Origin: Komagataella phaffii GS115
Taxonomy: Eukaryota; Ascomycota; Pichiomycetes; Pichiales; Pichiaceae
Reading direction: 5' to 3'
NCBI RefSeq assembly: GCF_000027005.1
Contig: NC_012963.1
Location: 1 to 64,000 of the forward strand
DNA length: 64,000 nt
The notes beneath the pieces were generated by a model. That model made no database searches and was not told where the DNA came from. It was given only the letters and a program-made list of their open reading frames with translations. How positions within the stretch are numbered: position 1 is the first letter of the stretch; every line of letters starts with the position of its first letter. A program made the position numbers and the translations under genes. Below are positions 11,736-21,333 of this stretch, piece after piece.

Positions 11736-12197
11736 TTGGGGATACACAGCCTTAGAATGTGAGCAGATCTGTGCCCTTATATATACAAGTTCTGAATCAC
11801 TTTTGCACGTATTCTTAGATGAGATAGATGATATCGTTAAGATTTTTGGAGACAAATTTAGGAGTGAAAAAGCGATAAGAACTTACGCGAATTCAAGCTT
11901 ATTCATTCTTGATAGGATCGGATCCTATTCAAAATATGAGTGTTTTTTGACGATTGAAAAGAATTTTATGTGGGTAAGCTTAGTCTTGCTTAATGGATAT
12001 GACCGAAGAGATAACAATAGAGTGATAACAGATCAACTTTGAGCTATCTTTCGAATCTTGAGAGTTTTGAATCTGCTAGAAATAACCTGTGCGAGTCTCG
12101 CGCGAGATAATGAGAGAGACTGGAATGCTTAATTTGACAACATAAATATGGGTTAACGCTTTAACTGAAGTTTCGGATCCAGTCAAACTATACAACT
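11736..12197. promoter_or_regulatory. Divergent promoter with two strong inverted repeats
   Basis: The 462 bases separate the divergent sugar-porter and dioxygenase starts. Two symmetric elements stand out. One is an inverted repeat at 11912-11928 (ATAGGATC, a single G, GATCCTAT). The other is a perfect 12-base palindrome, TCTCGCGCGAGA, at 12096-12107, about 90 bases before the dioxygenase ATG. Such symmetry suits a dimeric regulator; this is inference. Confidence 0.5.
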
Positions 12198-13325
12198 ATG
12201 GTTAGTACCGTTCAGACAGTCAAAATTGATGTTAACGCTCATGATGCCTCTACCCAAAGCATTGTCAGACCCCGTGAGCTAAGTGGAAACAAAATGAACA
12301 GTGTAGAGATGCCGAGCAAAATAGAACCACAGGTATTTCAAGCCGCTTCAAATGCCTTCATGGATGGAGCACCTTATGGTGATTGGAGAGACAGCTTCAT
12401 TGAACGAGGTTATGCAATCTTGAAAGGTGCAATTCCAAAAGATAGAGCTCAATACTACGAGTCGCAAATTCATGACTGGATTAGATCATTCAGTTACACT
12501 AAAAATTTGAATTTGAACGATAGGTCGACTTGGCGAGAAAAGAATCTCCCTGCACATCTCCCTATAAACGTGTATGGCCTATATTGCTGTAGCCACGAGA
12601 AATTCATGTGGGATATTCGTCAAGAGGCTGGAATAATTGATGCTTTCTCCAAAATTTGGGGAACGGATGAGTTGTTAGTATCATTTGATGGTTTCAGCTT
12701 CATACTACCTGAACGTCCAGATCTTCCACCACCAAAATCTTGGGCCCATGTGGATCAGTCTCCTTTCAAAAGAGGACTTCAATGTGTGCAAGGGATTGCC
12801 AACTTGGGTGACGCATCTGATCCCAAAGATGCCTCTTTGGTGGTCTATAGTAATTCTCACAAGTACTTTGACGAGTTTTTTGACACACAGACAGAGAAAA
12901 ATGGTTGGACCTCAGTCGATTACTATTCCTTGACGGAGTCTGAACGCGATTGGTTCTTAAGTAAGCCAGATGTTGAGGAAATCAAGTTATCCGTGAACCC
13001 CGGTGATCTATTGGTATGGGATTCTAGAACGATTCATTATGGAGGTGGTGCTGATCCAGGCTCAGAGCATATTCGTTCTGCTGTATACGTTTCATACAGC
13101 CCTGCAAAGTTCGCCACGACGCAGTTTTTGGAGCTGAAAAAAAAAGTGTTTGAGTCCTGGTCTGGAACTACTCATTGGGCGCATGATAATATTGTGTTAA
13201 GAGGGAAGGATATCCCGTTATTGCCAAACTATGAGCCAGATCCGGAGAACAGATCTGAACCTCTCGAAAAGCCTGAATTATCAGATAAACTGCTGAAATT
13301 GGCAGGAGTTCGTAGATATAGCTAA
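12198..13325 (+). CDS. Phytanoyl-CoA dioxygenase (PhyH)-family oxygenase
   Basis: The product is 375 residues with an ATG start. It has the PhyH fold signatures of non-haem iron(II)/2-oxoglutarate-dependent oxygenases: a proximal iron-binding His-x-Asp at H184 and D186 ('W-A-H-V-D-Q-S'), and a distal His at H280 in 'GDLLVWDSRTIHYGGG'. An Arg follows in 'HIRSAVYVSY', where the family usually binds 2-oxoglutarate. The iron ligands are intact, so it is probably active. The substrate is unknown; fungal members act on varied small molecules, and no peroxisomal targeting signal is evident at the C-terminus. Its divergent partner is a sugar-porter-type transporter, which suggests uptake and oxidation of one compound. 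Confidence 0.85.
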   Translation: MVSTVQTVKIDVNAHDASTQSIVRPRELSGNKMNSVEMPSKIEPQVFQAASNAFMDGAPYGDWRDSFIERGYAILKGAIPKDRAQYYESQIHDWIRSFSYTKNLNLNDRSTWREKNLPAHLPINVYGLYCCSHEKFMWDIRQEAGIIDAFSKIWGTDELLVSFDGFSFILPERPDLPPPKSWAHVDQSPFKRGLQCVQGIANLGDASDPKDASLVVYSNSHKYFDEFFDTQTEKNGWTSVDYYSLTESERDWFLSKPDVEEIKLSVNPGDLLVWDSRTIHYGGGADPGSEHIRSAVYVSYSPAKFATTQFLELKKKVFESWSGTTHWAHDNIVLRGKDIPLLPNYEPDPENRSEPLEKPELSDKLLKLAGVRRYS

Positions 13326-14454
13326 ATATGTTTGATTAACGCCTCCCTCATTGGACAATGGTTATATATTTTTCAGGATAAGCTCTAGGCCCCTATACCA
13401 TTATGAAGGGGGGGGTGTGTGTTAATATTTCAGCTCAAACCAAAATTATGTGATAAATTCATTCACCTTGAATAGTTTATTTAGCGAAGGCTTAGATGGG
13501 TGAAAGAGACTTGACTTTAGGTTCAGGGCCTAGATGTTTGTTTTCATAGTTGTGACAATAAGTAGCTTAAAGCGCTTATTTACTTACCGAATGTAGTTCT
13601 GATTACCGAGTAGACGACAACATGAAGAAGAGGTGACCATGTCTGCACAGATCTGAACATATTCTGTCCAACCATATAAGGTGATCCTTCCCGGTGTTCT
13701 CCCTCGTTGTACTTGAACTTGATACTTTATATGGCAGTTCGGCTCCATAAGGCTCAATTCTTTATTTATTCTGTGCATCGAGCCATCATGCATGTAAATG
13801 CACGTTTGGGCATAACCAAAATATTGTGGGCAAGCCTCGACTGTCGAAGTTCAAATAGAATCAACTTTCAATAAATGGCAAGTACGTAAATGACAAACTA
13901 TTTTACCCCATTGTGAGTCCGGTGGTAACTAAGGCCACTTTATTGAACATGAGTGCTCACTAGTTGTGCAGCTTATTACAAGGGCAATACTAATGAGCCT
14001 GAATTTTTGATGACTAGCTAAATCCCATTAGTCTCTCTGCCGGTTTTTCTATCAACAAATTTCTTTAAACGAATGCTGTGTTTCTTTGACTTTTTGGGCC
14101 AAACAGAGATGAAGATACTCTGGGGGTTGATTTTCCAACCGCTTTGGCGTCCTTAATCTGATCAAATATTTTGTGTGAGTTGATATTTTTGTTTCAAAGA
14201 TTGGGCAAGATTCTGTTATGTCTTTAGGTCATAATGACTGCTCTATAATCAAAATCTGTTTCTTACATAGACTTTCTATCTCGTGAAGGAAAGGGTTTTT
14301 GGATGTTTAGTTTGTACCTAGTTGAAATGGAAAAAGAGTGATTGGAATTAACTGAGTGGTCTTGCTCATTGTGAAAAATAAAATACTTAAGTAAGGGGTA
14401 CAACTAGCAAATTATACTAAACATTTTCGAACCAGTTCAGCCACAGAACTAAAA
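13326..14454. other. Intergenic, no convincing gene
   Basis: A spacer of 1.1 kb. A 69-codon minus-strand frame at 13584-13793 starts with ATG but has no recognisable motif. A G-run (about 13407) lies after the dioxygenase gene. The last 35 bases before 14455 match the region upstream of the paralogous gene at 16225, so the duplication that made that pair includes the leader. Confidence 0.45.
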
Positions 14455-14694
14455 ATGTCACTCAATGGATATGTCACTAACGAGGACGGTACAAGATTTG
14501 ACAAGTGGTTTAGGCAGCATCGTGACAACATCTATTTGCATGTTGATAAGAGCCCCCAAAATCCTGACACACACTTGATGTTTGAAGCACGGAATGCTAA
14601 AACTGAAGCGGTAGTATCATCGTTTGAGATAAAGCTCAACATCCCACCAGAAGAATGGTTTAAGATTCGATTTTCATGTCCACGTAGTAGTTAA
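14455..14694 (+). CDS. Small protein of a three-member local family, short form
   Basis: The product is 79 residues and begins with ATG. I do not recognise the family. It is about 80% identical by eye (63 of 79 residues) to the product at 16225-16464. Its central block ('S-P-Q-N-P-D-T-H-L', then 'TEAVVSSFEIKLN' and 'PPEEWF') is also shared with the minus-strand gene between them. There is no signal peptide, membrane segment or cysteine cluster; only one Cys lies near the end, in 'FSCPR'. The protein is acidic and hydrophilic and so probably cytosolic. Retained frame and a conserved leader favour a real gene. It lacks the six-cysteine tail of the middle gene. Confidence 0.65.
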   Translation: MSLNGYVTNEDGTRFDKWFRQHRDNIYLHVDKSPQNPDTHLMFEARNAKTEAVVSSFEIKLNIPPEEWFKIRFSCPRSS

Positions 14695-14950
14695 TGTTAA
14701 TTTTTTTTTCGAAGTGAGCAATTGATATTTTCTGAATGATAATTTTCGGAGTGTCTACAGGTTTGAAAAGTTGAATGTTTGCCCTTTAAACTACATATAA
14801 TGACAATTTAATTCTCTTAAACATCTCCAAGTGGATCCCGGAAATGAAGCATGGTAAAACTCATGTAACTAACTTATTCAAAAGAGAAAAGTTTTGGAAA
14901 ACTGACTACTCAACTCAAGTTGCCAAATGTTGGCAAAACTCTTACTGAAT

Positions 14951-15364
14951 CTAGCGATTTAGCCAAAAAATGGTACATCTCTTCCTCCAATCACCTCTTT
15001 CTACAGCGGAACAAGCAGGGCACACAGGGTCACGACAGCCAGGGGTGTTGCTGCAATACTGACCACACCTTGACGCTCTTGTTTCAAGGTTTTCATCCTC
15101 CATTGAAGACTCTTCGTCTTGATTCTCTTCTTCAAGTTTGTAGATGCCATCTAACCATTCCGAAGGCGATCCGTCTATCTTCAACTCAAAAGATGAAACC
15201 AGCTCTTCAGTTTCTGCATCCAAAGCTTTGATTAACAGATGAGAATCAGGGTTCATAGTGCTCTGGCCCCAGCTTAAATAGGTGGCACCTGGTTGTTCTG
15301 CGATCCACATACCGAAAGTGAGAGCGTCGTAAGAGTTCACCAGATCATTGAGTGCGAGCGACAT
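14951..15364 (-). CDS. Small protein of the same family with a six-cysteine tail, long form
   Basis: The product is 137 residues from an ATG at 15364. Residues 1 to about 75 match the two flanking short genes: 'MSL' start, 'TYL', 'NPDSHLL', 'DAETEELVSSFELKID', 'SEWL'. An acidic linker follows (about 76-92), then a tail with six cysteines spaced C-x3-C-x5-C-x4-C-x2-C-x11-C. The shared block is what ties it to its neighbours; the tail is unique to this copy. The spacing could bind metal or form disulphides, but without a signal peptide an extracellular disulphide fold is not obvious. It is transcribed against its neighbours. Function unknown; I know no named family that fits. Confidence 0.65.
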   Translation of the reverse strand: MSLALNDLVNSYDALTFGMWIAEQPGATYLSWGQSTMNPDSHLLIKALDAETEELVSSFELKIDGSPSEWLDGIYKLEEENQDEESSMEDENLETRASRCGQYCSNTPGCRDPVCPACSAVERGDWRKRCTIFWLNR

Positions 15365-16224
15365 GTTTTTAATAGTTTGAATTGAGATTTCGCAAAAGTC
15401 ACAGTAAAAGAATGGTATCCAAAGATAAAACTGTAATTAAATGATTATGCTTTGCAATTGTCAGTTTTCGCCACTGTTTATATACAATTTCTCTAAAGGG
15501 TTGACAGATTTTGAGTTAGTGTAGTGATCCCTGTCAGTTGTCAACTGCCAAGATATGCATATGCAGTGCACTGAATGCATACGGTCATGAATTCCGGTTA
15601 TAGAGATTTGACTGTTTATATACCATTCTTGGACCTAGAATGGCTTTTATCGGTCTCAATGTAGTATTCTCTTTGTTAAAAACGTACGAGAGGTCAAAAA
15701 TCTATGCTCAATTACAATTAATCTGCATACTAACCAGTGGAATCACATCAAAGCTCTTTAACTTGTATTTATTGGCTTCTAAAAGAAAAAATGTATGTTT
15801 CCCCCTAGCAATTTAATTGTACCATAAGAAGCGTAAAAACACAGCCCAAATATGCATTCCTTTTCAAAATGTTTTTTGAGATTCCAGAAACATTGTCAAA
15901 CAGATCCAATATTTCCAATAAAAATGCCATACCTACTATTCATCTAGATCAGAAGCAAAACAACACGGCATACCCTCACTTGATTCGTATAGTCAAGTTT
16001 CAAGACTTTTCTTGGAGTGATAGTGTAGTACTTTTGTAGGAACCAGATTGAGCTCATGTAAGCAAGTACAGGAATGCATGCGCAACATAGAACGGACCAC
16101 AAAAAGAAGGAATTAACGGAGTAGTGTTCTACTCACTAGACTGTCAAAGAACAACTTAAACAGCCACCATGCACGAGCAAATTCAAATCTACATATTCAA
16201 ACCAGCTCCACAGCAGAGCTAATC
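15365..16224. other. Intergenic between two family members
   Basis: This divergent spacer of 860 bases lies between the long form and the second short form. A TATA-like 'TTTATATAC' occurs near 15478. The final 35 bases before 16225 resemble those before 14455. No other gene was seen. Confidence 0.45.
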
Positions 16225-16464
16225 ATGTCACTCAATGGATATGTCACTCAAGAGGACGGTACAAGATTTGACCAATGGTTTAAGCTGCAAACTGGCAACA
16301 CCTACTTGCGTGTTGACAAGAGCCCCCAAAACCCTGACACACACTTGCTGTTTGAAGAGCGGGATGCTGAAACTGAAGCGGTAGTATCATCGTTTGAGAT
16401 AAAGCTCAACATCCCACCAGAAGAATGGTTCAAAATTCCGTTTTCATGTCCACGAGATAACTGA
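16225..16464 (+). CDS. Small protein of the three-member local family, second short form
   Basis: The product is 79 residues with an ATG start. It differs from the 14455 product at about 16 positions, most of them in the stretch from residue 16 to 30. The C-terminal block from 'TEAVVSSFEIKLN' to 'PPEEWFKI' is identical in both apart from the last residues. Upstream, an 'aaaccag.tc' leader matches the other copy. It has no signal peptide or membrane segment. The position suggests tandem duplication with an inverted, longer relative between. Function unknown. Confidence 0.65.
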   Translation: MSLNGYVTQEDGTRFDQWFKLQTGNTYLRVDKSPQNPDTHLLFEERDAETEAVVSSFEIKLNIPPEEWFKIPFSCPRDN

Positions 16465-17265
16465 TTGCTTAGTTCTGGAAGACAAGCAACCATCTACCCT
16501 TTTCGGTAACGTATTTTTGGACAATCTACATATCTTGCCATTTTTCCTGGAAGCACTTCAAGCGTGGCAAAGAAATTCTGTCTCATATTGGTAGATGGTT
16601 TTTGGTTAATTATCGTAGCTTAGTGTATGACCAAAATATATCAAATTGAATGTATGCGACTATTACAATCTTAGTACTTTCACTTTGATCACTCTACTAC
16701 TATGATCTGTCATAGTTGAAGCATTCTAACTGTACGACAGGATGTCGGTTCGAAATGTTGTAAACGTACCAAACTTTGATCATTTATATTTTTTTCTGAA
16801 TGTCGTAAGCAGTTTGAAATTTTAGTGTCTTCGATTATACCACCATATTCGAACTATTTTGATATCTTCAATTGCAGAGAATTCTGCACTCAACTATACT
16901 GTGCAATCGGCCCTGTTAGATTGAGTATGTAATATATCAGACAGATTACCAGGCGAGCGATTAATGGAAGTGTTTTCAGACTGCAGAATTCCCATGCTAA
17001 CAGAGCAGTGAGAGTATGAAGATGGATTTTAATATCTTCATGAAGGCACAAATATGTTCCTCTCTTTCGTTTTGCGTTACCGTAAATGTCAAAAATTCTA
17101 GAGATTCAAAAGAATTGGCTATAAGAAAGCTTGAATGTCGTTCAACTTTGTGAAATCGTCGTTTCAGTCAAAAGGTAGAGGGAGCGAGCATAATCGAATA
17201 GGAACTAATATTCACGAATAAGTGTACTGACAATAAACCTTGGAGATCATCTAGCGACTTACTTC
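16465..17265. other. Intergenic, no gene seen
   Basis: This 800-base AT-rich stretch lies upstream of the zinc-cluster regulator. It holds only short frames and no RNA gene or repeat that I recognise. Confidence 0.45.
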
Positions 17266-19083
17266 ATGGAGGCAGGAGTACACAGGATCCGCAAATCCCA
17301 AAGGGCCCCCAAAAGATGTATTCCATGTGCCAACGCCAAAATCAAATGTGATAAGAACATTCCCTGTTCAAACTGTAAACGGAAGAATATCGCTCAATTC
17401 TGTTACCGAGAACCAGTAGTTGTTCGCAATGTGCTACATAATGTGAACAACTGTCCACCTCTTGGTTATGATGAATTGGCGAAAGAAAACAAAGAACTAA
17501 AGTCCAGGATCTCAGAACTGGAGTCAAAACAAAAATCGTCACGACCATATGAACCAACGGAATACAATCATTCTAATTTACCTTCGATTCGTTTTATCAC
17601 CCGAAACATTCATTCTGATAAAGCAAACACCAGATTTGGAAGTTTACTGCAACAAGAGCAGGACAATATTAGCTATTACTGTAACCAGAAACAATGCATT
17701 GATCTCTTGGAGTCTGATTTTTTTACCTATTATAATGTTTTACAAATTGTTGAGTTCAATCTTTCCAACATATCTTTTATTCATTGTGCAGTTATTCCTT
17801 TCGTTTTTATGGAACAATTGCAGACTCAACCGTTCGATATTCAAGACTTCGAGGTATATGCCGGAGACTCGCTGAAGAATTTATGGGCTTCGAAGTTGTT
17901 TGGGCTACTGGCTTCAGGCTTGCATCTAGCAAATGAAGCATTACTGGCCGTTTTGGGAATATGTCCTAAGAAAGCCAACGATTATGCCAGAGTATTCTTT
18001 ATTCTTGCCTTGGAGGCTCTTCATAGAGGAAATTTCTTGGAGCAACCGAATATCGCGGCAATAGAAGCATATTGTGCCTTCAATATGTGTTTCCATGATT
18101 TCGTTGGATCTCATCTGCAAAACGTGATGGTTAATATTACTATTTGCACAGCTAGGGCGTTGGGATTGGACCAACTGGACGCAAATGCCAATGGCAACGA
18201 CGAAACTTTAGAATTGGAGCATAAGAAAAGATTGTGGTTGATTTTGCTGATCACTGACTGGCTGGATTGTTATGGCCGTGTATCGATTATAAACCCGGGT
18301 TCCTTCAAAACTCCCTTACCACTAAACATGGATGAAGAAACACTTTGTGTTTATGAAGATTCTACTTTTGTCTCTATAACTTACCAAAGACTAATGTTTC
18401 AAATTGCCCAAAACAAACGTAGCTCGTATTATAATGATATGGTTCAAACAGTGTCTATTTCGTTAGATACGCTCGTGGAAGCAGAAAAGGCTCTACAAGA
18501 ACTACACGAAACTTTAGACAAGATTGTGAACACCAACAAACACTCGCGGTCAGCACGAAATCAAGAGCTAAATCCCAACTTCTCATCGCAAAAGATTCTT
18601 CTCCACACCGCTATCAACATGGAATTATTAGACATCAATAGAATGACACTTTTATTTATCCCCAGAGAAGAATGGATAAAAAACAGGAGAGATCACTGCA
18701 TTCGACTCGCAAGAAACCTTATTTCGTTTATATGCGGAATGTCCTTCCTCATATATTTTTGGATTTTTTCAGAAGCTTTGGTGGTGTGCTCAACCTTCCT
18801 TTTACTGGATATTACTTTGGTACCGGAGGAAGATGATCAACGTTTGCAATCAGTTCTAAATGCTAGGGATACGCTTACCTCTTTATGTGAAACTCATCTT
18901 GGAGCTCGAAGAGGTCTTGCTGTTGTAGATCATCTTTTGAGCTTGGTGAAAAGGCCAATTTCACCACGCTATGATTCTTCTCCGGATGATGTTCCTAACA
19001 TTGAACATTACTTCAACGGTAATGAGTTGAAGGATTTATTCAATGTTATTCCAGAAGGACTATTCAAAGGCGATTCGGGTTGA
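17266..19083 (+). CDS. Zn(II)2Cys6 zinc-cluster transcription factor
   Basis: The product is 605 residues from the ATG at 17266. The N-terminus carries a binuclear zinc cluster: C18, C21, C28, C34, C37 and C46, spacing C-x2-C-x6-C-x5-C-x2-C-x8-C, with the basic 'AKIKCDKN' segment typical of DNA contact. A Glu/Lys-rich segment at about 70-92 ('ELAKENKELKSRISELESK') is a probable coiled-coil dimerisation element. The rest is the helical middle domain usual in fungal regulators. Zinc-cluster proteins bind CGG triplets, often as inverted repeats. The next gene downstream is the glucose transporter GTH1 in convergent orientation, and the small-protein family lies upstream. The target is unknown. 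Confidence 0.9.
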   Translation: MEAGVHRIRKSQRAPKRCIPCANAKIKCDKNIPCSNCKRKNIAQFCYREPVVVRNVLHNVNNCPPLGYDELAKENKELKSRISELESKQKSSRPYEPTEYNHSNLPSIRFITRNIHSDKANTRFGSLLQQEQDNISYYCNQKQCIDLLESDFFTYYNVLQIVEFNLSNISFIHCAVIPFVFMEQLQTQPFDIQDFEVYAGDSLKNLWASKLFGLLASGLHLANEALLAVLGICPKKANDYARVFFILALEALHRGNFLEQPNIAAIEAYCAFNMCFHDFVGSHLQNVMVNITICTARALGLDQLDANANGNDETLELEHKKRLWLILLITDWLDCYGRVSIINPGSFKTPLPLNMDEETLCVYEDSTFVSITYQRLMFQIAQNKRSSYYNDMVQTVSISLDTLVEAEKALQELHETLDKIVNTNKHSRSARNQELNPNFSSQKILLHTAINMELLDINRMTLLFIPREEWIKNRRDHCIRLARNLISFICGMSFLIYFWIFSEALVVCSTFLLLDITLVPEEDDQRLQSVLNARDTLTSLCETHLGARRGLAVVDHLLSLVKRPISPRYDSSPDDVPNIEHYFNGNELKDLFNVIPEGLFKGDSG

Positions 19084-19281
19084 AGTACCCCCTTATTAAC
19101 AGTTCATTCTAAGTGTGTTGCTGTTTTTTTCATCTAACTAAATTCTAAGATCAGAAAATCATGACAGGTGCCCCTGTGCTTTAGTAACTAGGGAACAACG
19201 ATAAATTACAGGGAAGGGGAGCTACAGTTCAGGCATTATCAATTATCAATTTTTCGTGGAAACCATCCTACCATCATAAAA

Positions 19282-20943
19282 TTATACAGATTCCTCTTCC
19301 TGAACCATCAAGGCTTTTTCGGACGAGCTGGAAGCATTTTCTGCATGCTCAGTAGATACTACCTTCTCTTTGTTGAAAATTGGCATATCTGGAACGTACG
19401 AAGCACTTCTCCAAGCTGGAATATTGTCCTTAAACATTTGATCAATTTCTTCCAAAGTCTTACCTCTGGTTTCTGGGAATTGTAAGAAAACATGGATTGT
19501 TAAGCAGAACGAAAATACTCCAAAAATGATGTAAGTCTTCCATGTAATGTTTCTAAAGGCTGATGGCACGAACATAGCCAAGGCAAAGTTGAAAATCCAG
19601 TTAGCGGAGGCAGCAAATGCTGCTCCCTTTGCTCTTTGTCTGTTGTTGAAAATTTCAGAGGCATAAACCCAAATGCAGATACCCCAGGTTGGAGCAAAGG
19701 AGCACACGAATAGATAGGAACAGGCAATAACACCCCTTGCTGCAGCCTTGTGCTGGTCAGGAATAGTAATTCTGACAGTATCATCACCGCTGAAATTTTC
19801 AATTGGTTCAGAGTAAGTGCCTAATAATCCTGCCACTCCAAACAGCCAAATACACATGAAAATACCACCACCAATTAGTAGGGGTCGTCTGCCTATACGG
19901 TCCATTAGAAACAAAGCTGGAACAGTCATAACAACATTCAAAACATATTGAATTGAGGACGATACCAACGCCACATTTCCAGTAAAACCAGCCATTTGGA
20001 AGAGATACACAACGTAGTACATTGCAACATTAATACCACAAAGTTGTTGCCACACTTGAGCTGACACTCCAATGAAGGTACGTTTGATACAATCTTTCTT
20101 AAACAAATCAAGGTAACCAAAATCAGAAGCATCTTTGTCAATCAATAGTTGCTCCTGAACTTCATCCAATTGCAGACGCACATCGGCGTTTTCTCTGTCA
20201 CCTTTTGCAACAACATTAGCAATAACCTCAACTGCGTCTTCCCAGCGGTTGTGGTTAGCCAGCCATCTTGGAGACTCAGGAAGGAAGAATACACCGACCA
20301 AAAGAATAAGACCTGGAACCATTTGCAAACCCCAGGCCAGTCTAAATGATGCAACGCCGTCAATGTAGTGACATCCATATCCGATATAAAACATTATCAT
20401 GATACCCACAGTGACAGAAAATTGAAATAATCCTCCAATCATTCCTCTAATCTTTGCTGGAGCAACTTCAGAACAATAGACTGGAGCTGAAGCTGAACCA
20501 AACCCGACACCGATACCGGAAATCAATCTCCCTGCGATCAGCATACCTTGGTTTTGTGCAGCGCATTGAAGAATGGCCCCGATAATCCAGAGGACACTGC
20601 ACATATGCAGAGCAACTCTTCTTCCAAAGATATCCTGGAAGTCAGAAGAAAATAACGAACCCAAGAAAGAACCTCCAGCCATACTTGCGGTGATACCCCC
20701 TTGCGTCAAACTGTCGGGACGGTTGAAGTAGTTTCTGTAATGATCCTGACTTACGAACGAGGACACAGAAGAAATATCAAAACCGAACATCAGTCCAGAA
20801 ACGGTGGCTGTTATTGCAATAGCGTAGATATTGTAAGTTTTTGGAAATTTATCATAAACTTTGCCCTGAAAATTTAGAGCTCTAGCTCTTCCCAAAGGCG
20901 TCATCATCTTTACTGTTTGGTTGTTTAGAAAAAACGAGGACAT
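19282..20943 (-). CDS. GTH1: High-affinity glucose transporter, MFS sugar porter (GTH1-like)
   Basis: The product is 553 residues with an ATG at 20943. It is a plasma-membrane sugar porter with twelve membrane segments and classic motifs: 'GFDISSVSSF' in segment 1, 'GRLISGIGVGFGSASAPVY', 'PESPRWL', 'QQLCGINVAMYY' in segment 7, 'MDRIGRRPLL' and 'PETRGKTLEEID'. 'QQLCGIN' fits the glucose/hexose branch. I assign GTH1 because the upstream region has the TAT15 motif and because I recall this gene as the K. phaffii transporter induced at limiting glucose; the symbol is from memory. The promoter also has six CGGANNA sites. A TATAAAAG sits only about 20 bases before this ATG, so Met13 or Met14 could be the start. 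Confidence 0.85.
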   Translation of the reverse strand: MSSFFLNNQTVKMMTPLGRARALNFQGKVYDKFPKTYNIYAIAITATVSGLMFGFDISSVSSFVSQDHYRNYFNRPDSLTQGGITASMAGGSFLGSLFSSDFQDIFGRRVALHMCSVLWIIGAILQCAAQNQGMLIAGRLISGIGVGFGSASAPVYCSEVAPAKIRGMIGGLFQFSVTVGIMIMFYIGYGCHYIDGVASFRLAWGLQMVPGLILLVGVFFLPESPRWLANHNRWEDAVEVIANVVAKGDRENADVRLQLDEVQEQLLIDKDASDFGYLDLFKKDCIKRTFIGVSAQVWQQLCGINVAMYYVVYLFQMAGFTGNVALVSSSIQYVLNVVMTVPALFLMDRIGRRPLLIGGGIFMCIWLFGVAGLLGTYSEPIENFSGDDTVRITIPDQHKAAARGVIACSYLFVCSFAPTWGICIWVYASEIFNNRQRAKGAAFAASANWIFNFALAMFVPSAFRNITWKTYIIFGVFSFCLTIHVFLQFPETRGKTLEEIDQMFKDNIPAWRSASYVPDMPIFNKEKVVSTEHAENASSSSEKALMVQEEESV

Positions 20944-21333
20944 AAGGGTGGAATTTTAAGGATCTTTTATACTCCAAAACTCACTGCATCCAAGTGCATC
21001 ATCTAACACCCATAGCACTTGGCTATGCCTAGCTATGGCGGGGTCAAGCTGCAACTAATCCAATAAATTGGCTCATCTTGTTTATTATTGCACATACTCG
21101 CACGAGACTGCAACAAAATGTAAGACTTGGCGTATTAATTAATCCAGACCACCGTATTATCCGTAATCCCCGGAAAATTCTGGGCACTTCCAGGTGGGGT
21201 AATAACCGGAAAAATATGGAGCAGGCGTCCATTTATCCGAACGGATAATCAAACAAAATTCTCTTATCCGGACAAGACCCCGTTGGAAATTAATTTGTCA
21301 CGAAAACGGGGTCATCAAAAAAAAAAAAAAATA
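20944..21333 (-). promoter_or_regulatory. GTH1 promoter with six CGGANNA sites and TAT15 tract
   Basis: Read towards the gene, the region begins with TA followed by 15 T (plus-strand 21317-21333, about 375-390 bases before the ATG). Six matches to CGGANNA, the core I recall for the yeast glucose repressor Rgt1, lie at 21157-21163, 21171-21177, 21207-21213, 21233-21239, 21242-21248 and 21264-21270. The fourth and fifth form an inverted pair, TTATCCG-AA-CGGATAA. TATAAAAG is on the minus strand at 20964-20971. Binding is inferred from the motif only. Confidence 0.7.

Noticed and set aside
13584..13793. 69-codon minus-strand ATG frame near the small-protein family
   Set aside because: It does not share the family core and has no other recognisable feature.
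14920..15231. Plus-strand 103-codon frame
   Set aside because: It is antisense to the six-cysteine family member, whose frame shows homology to its neighbours.
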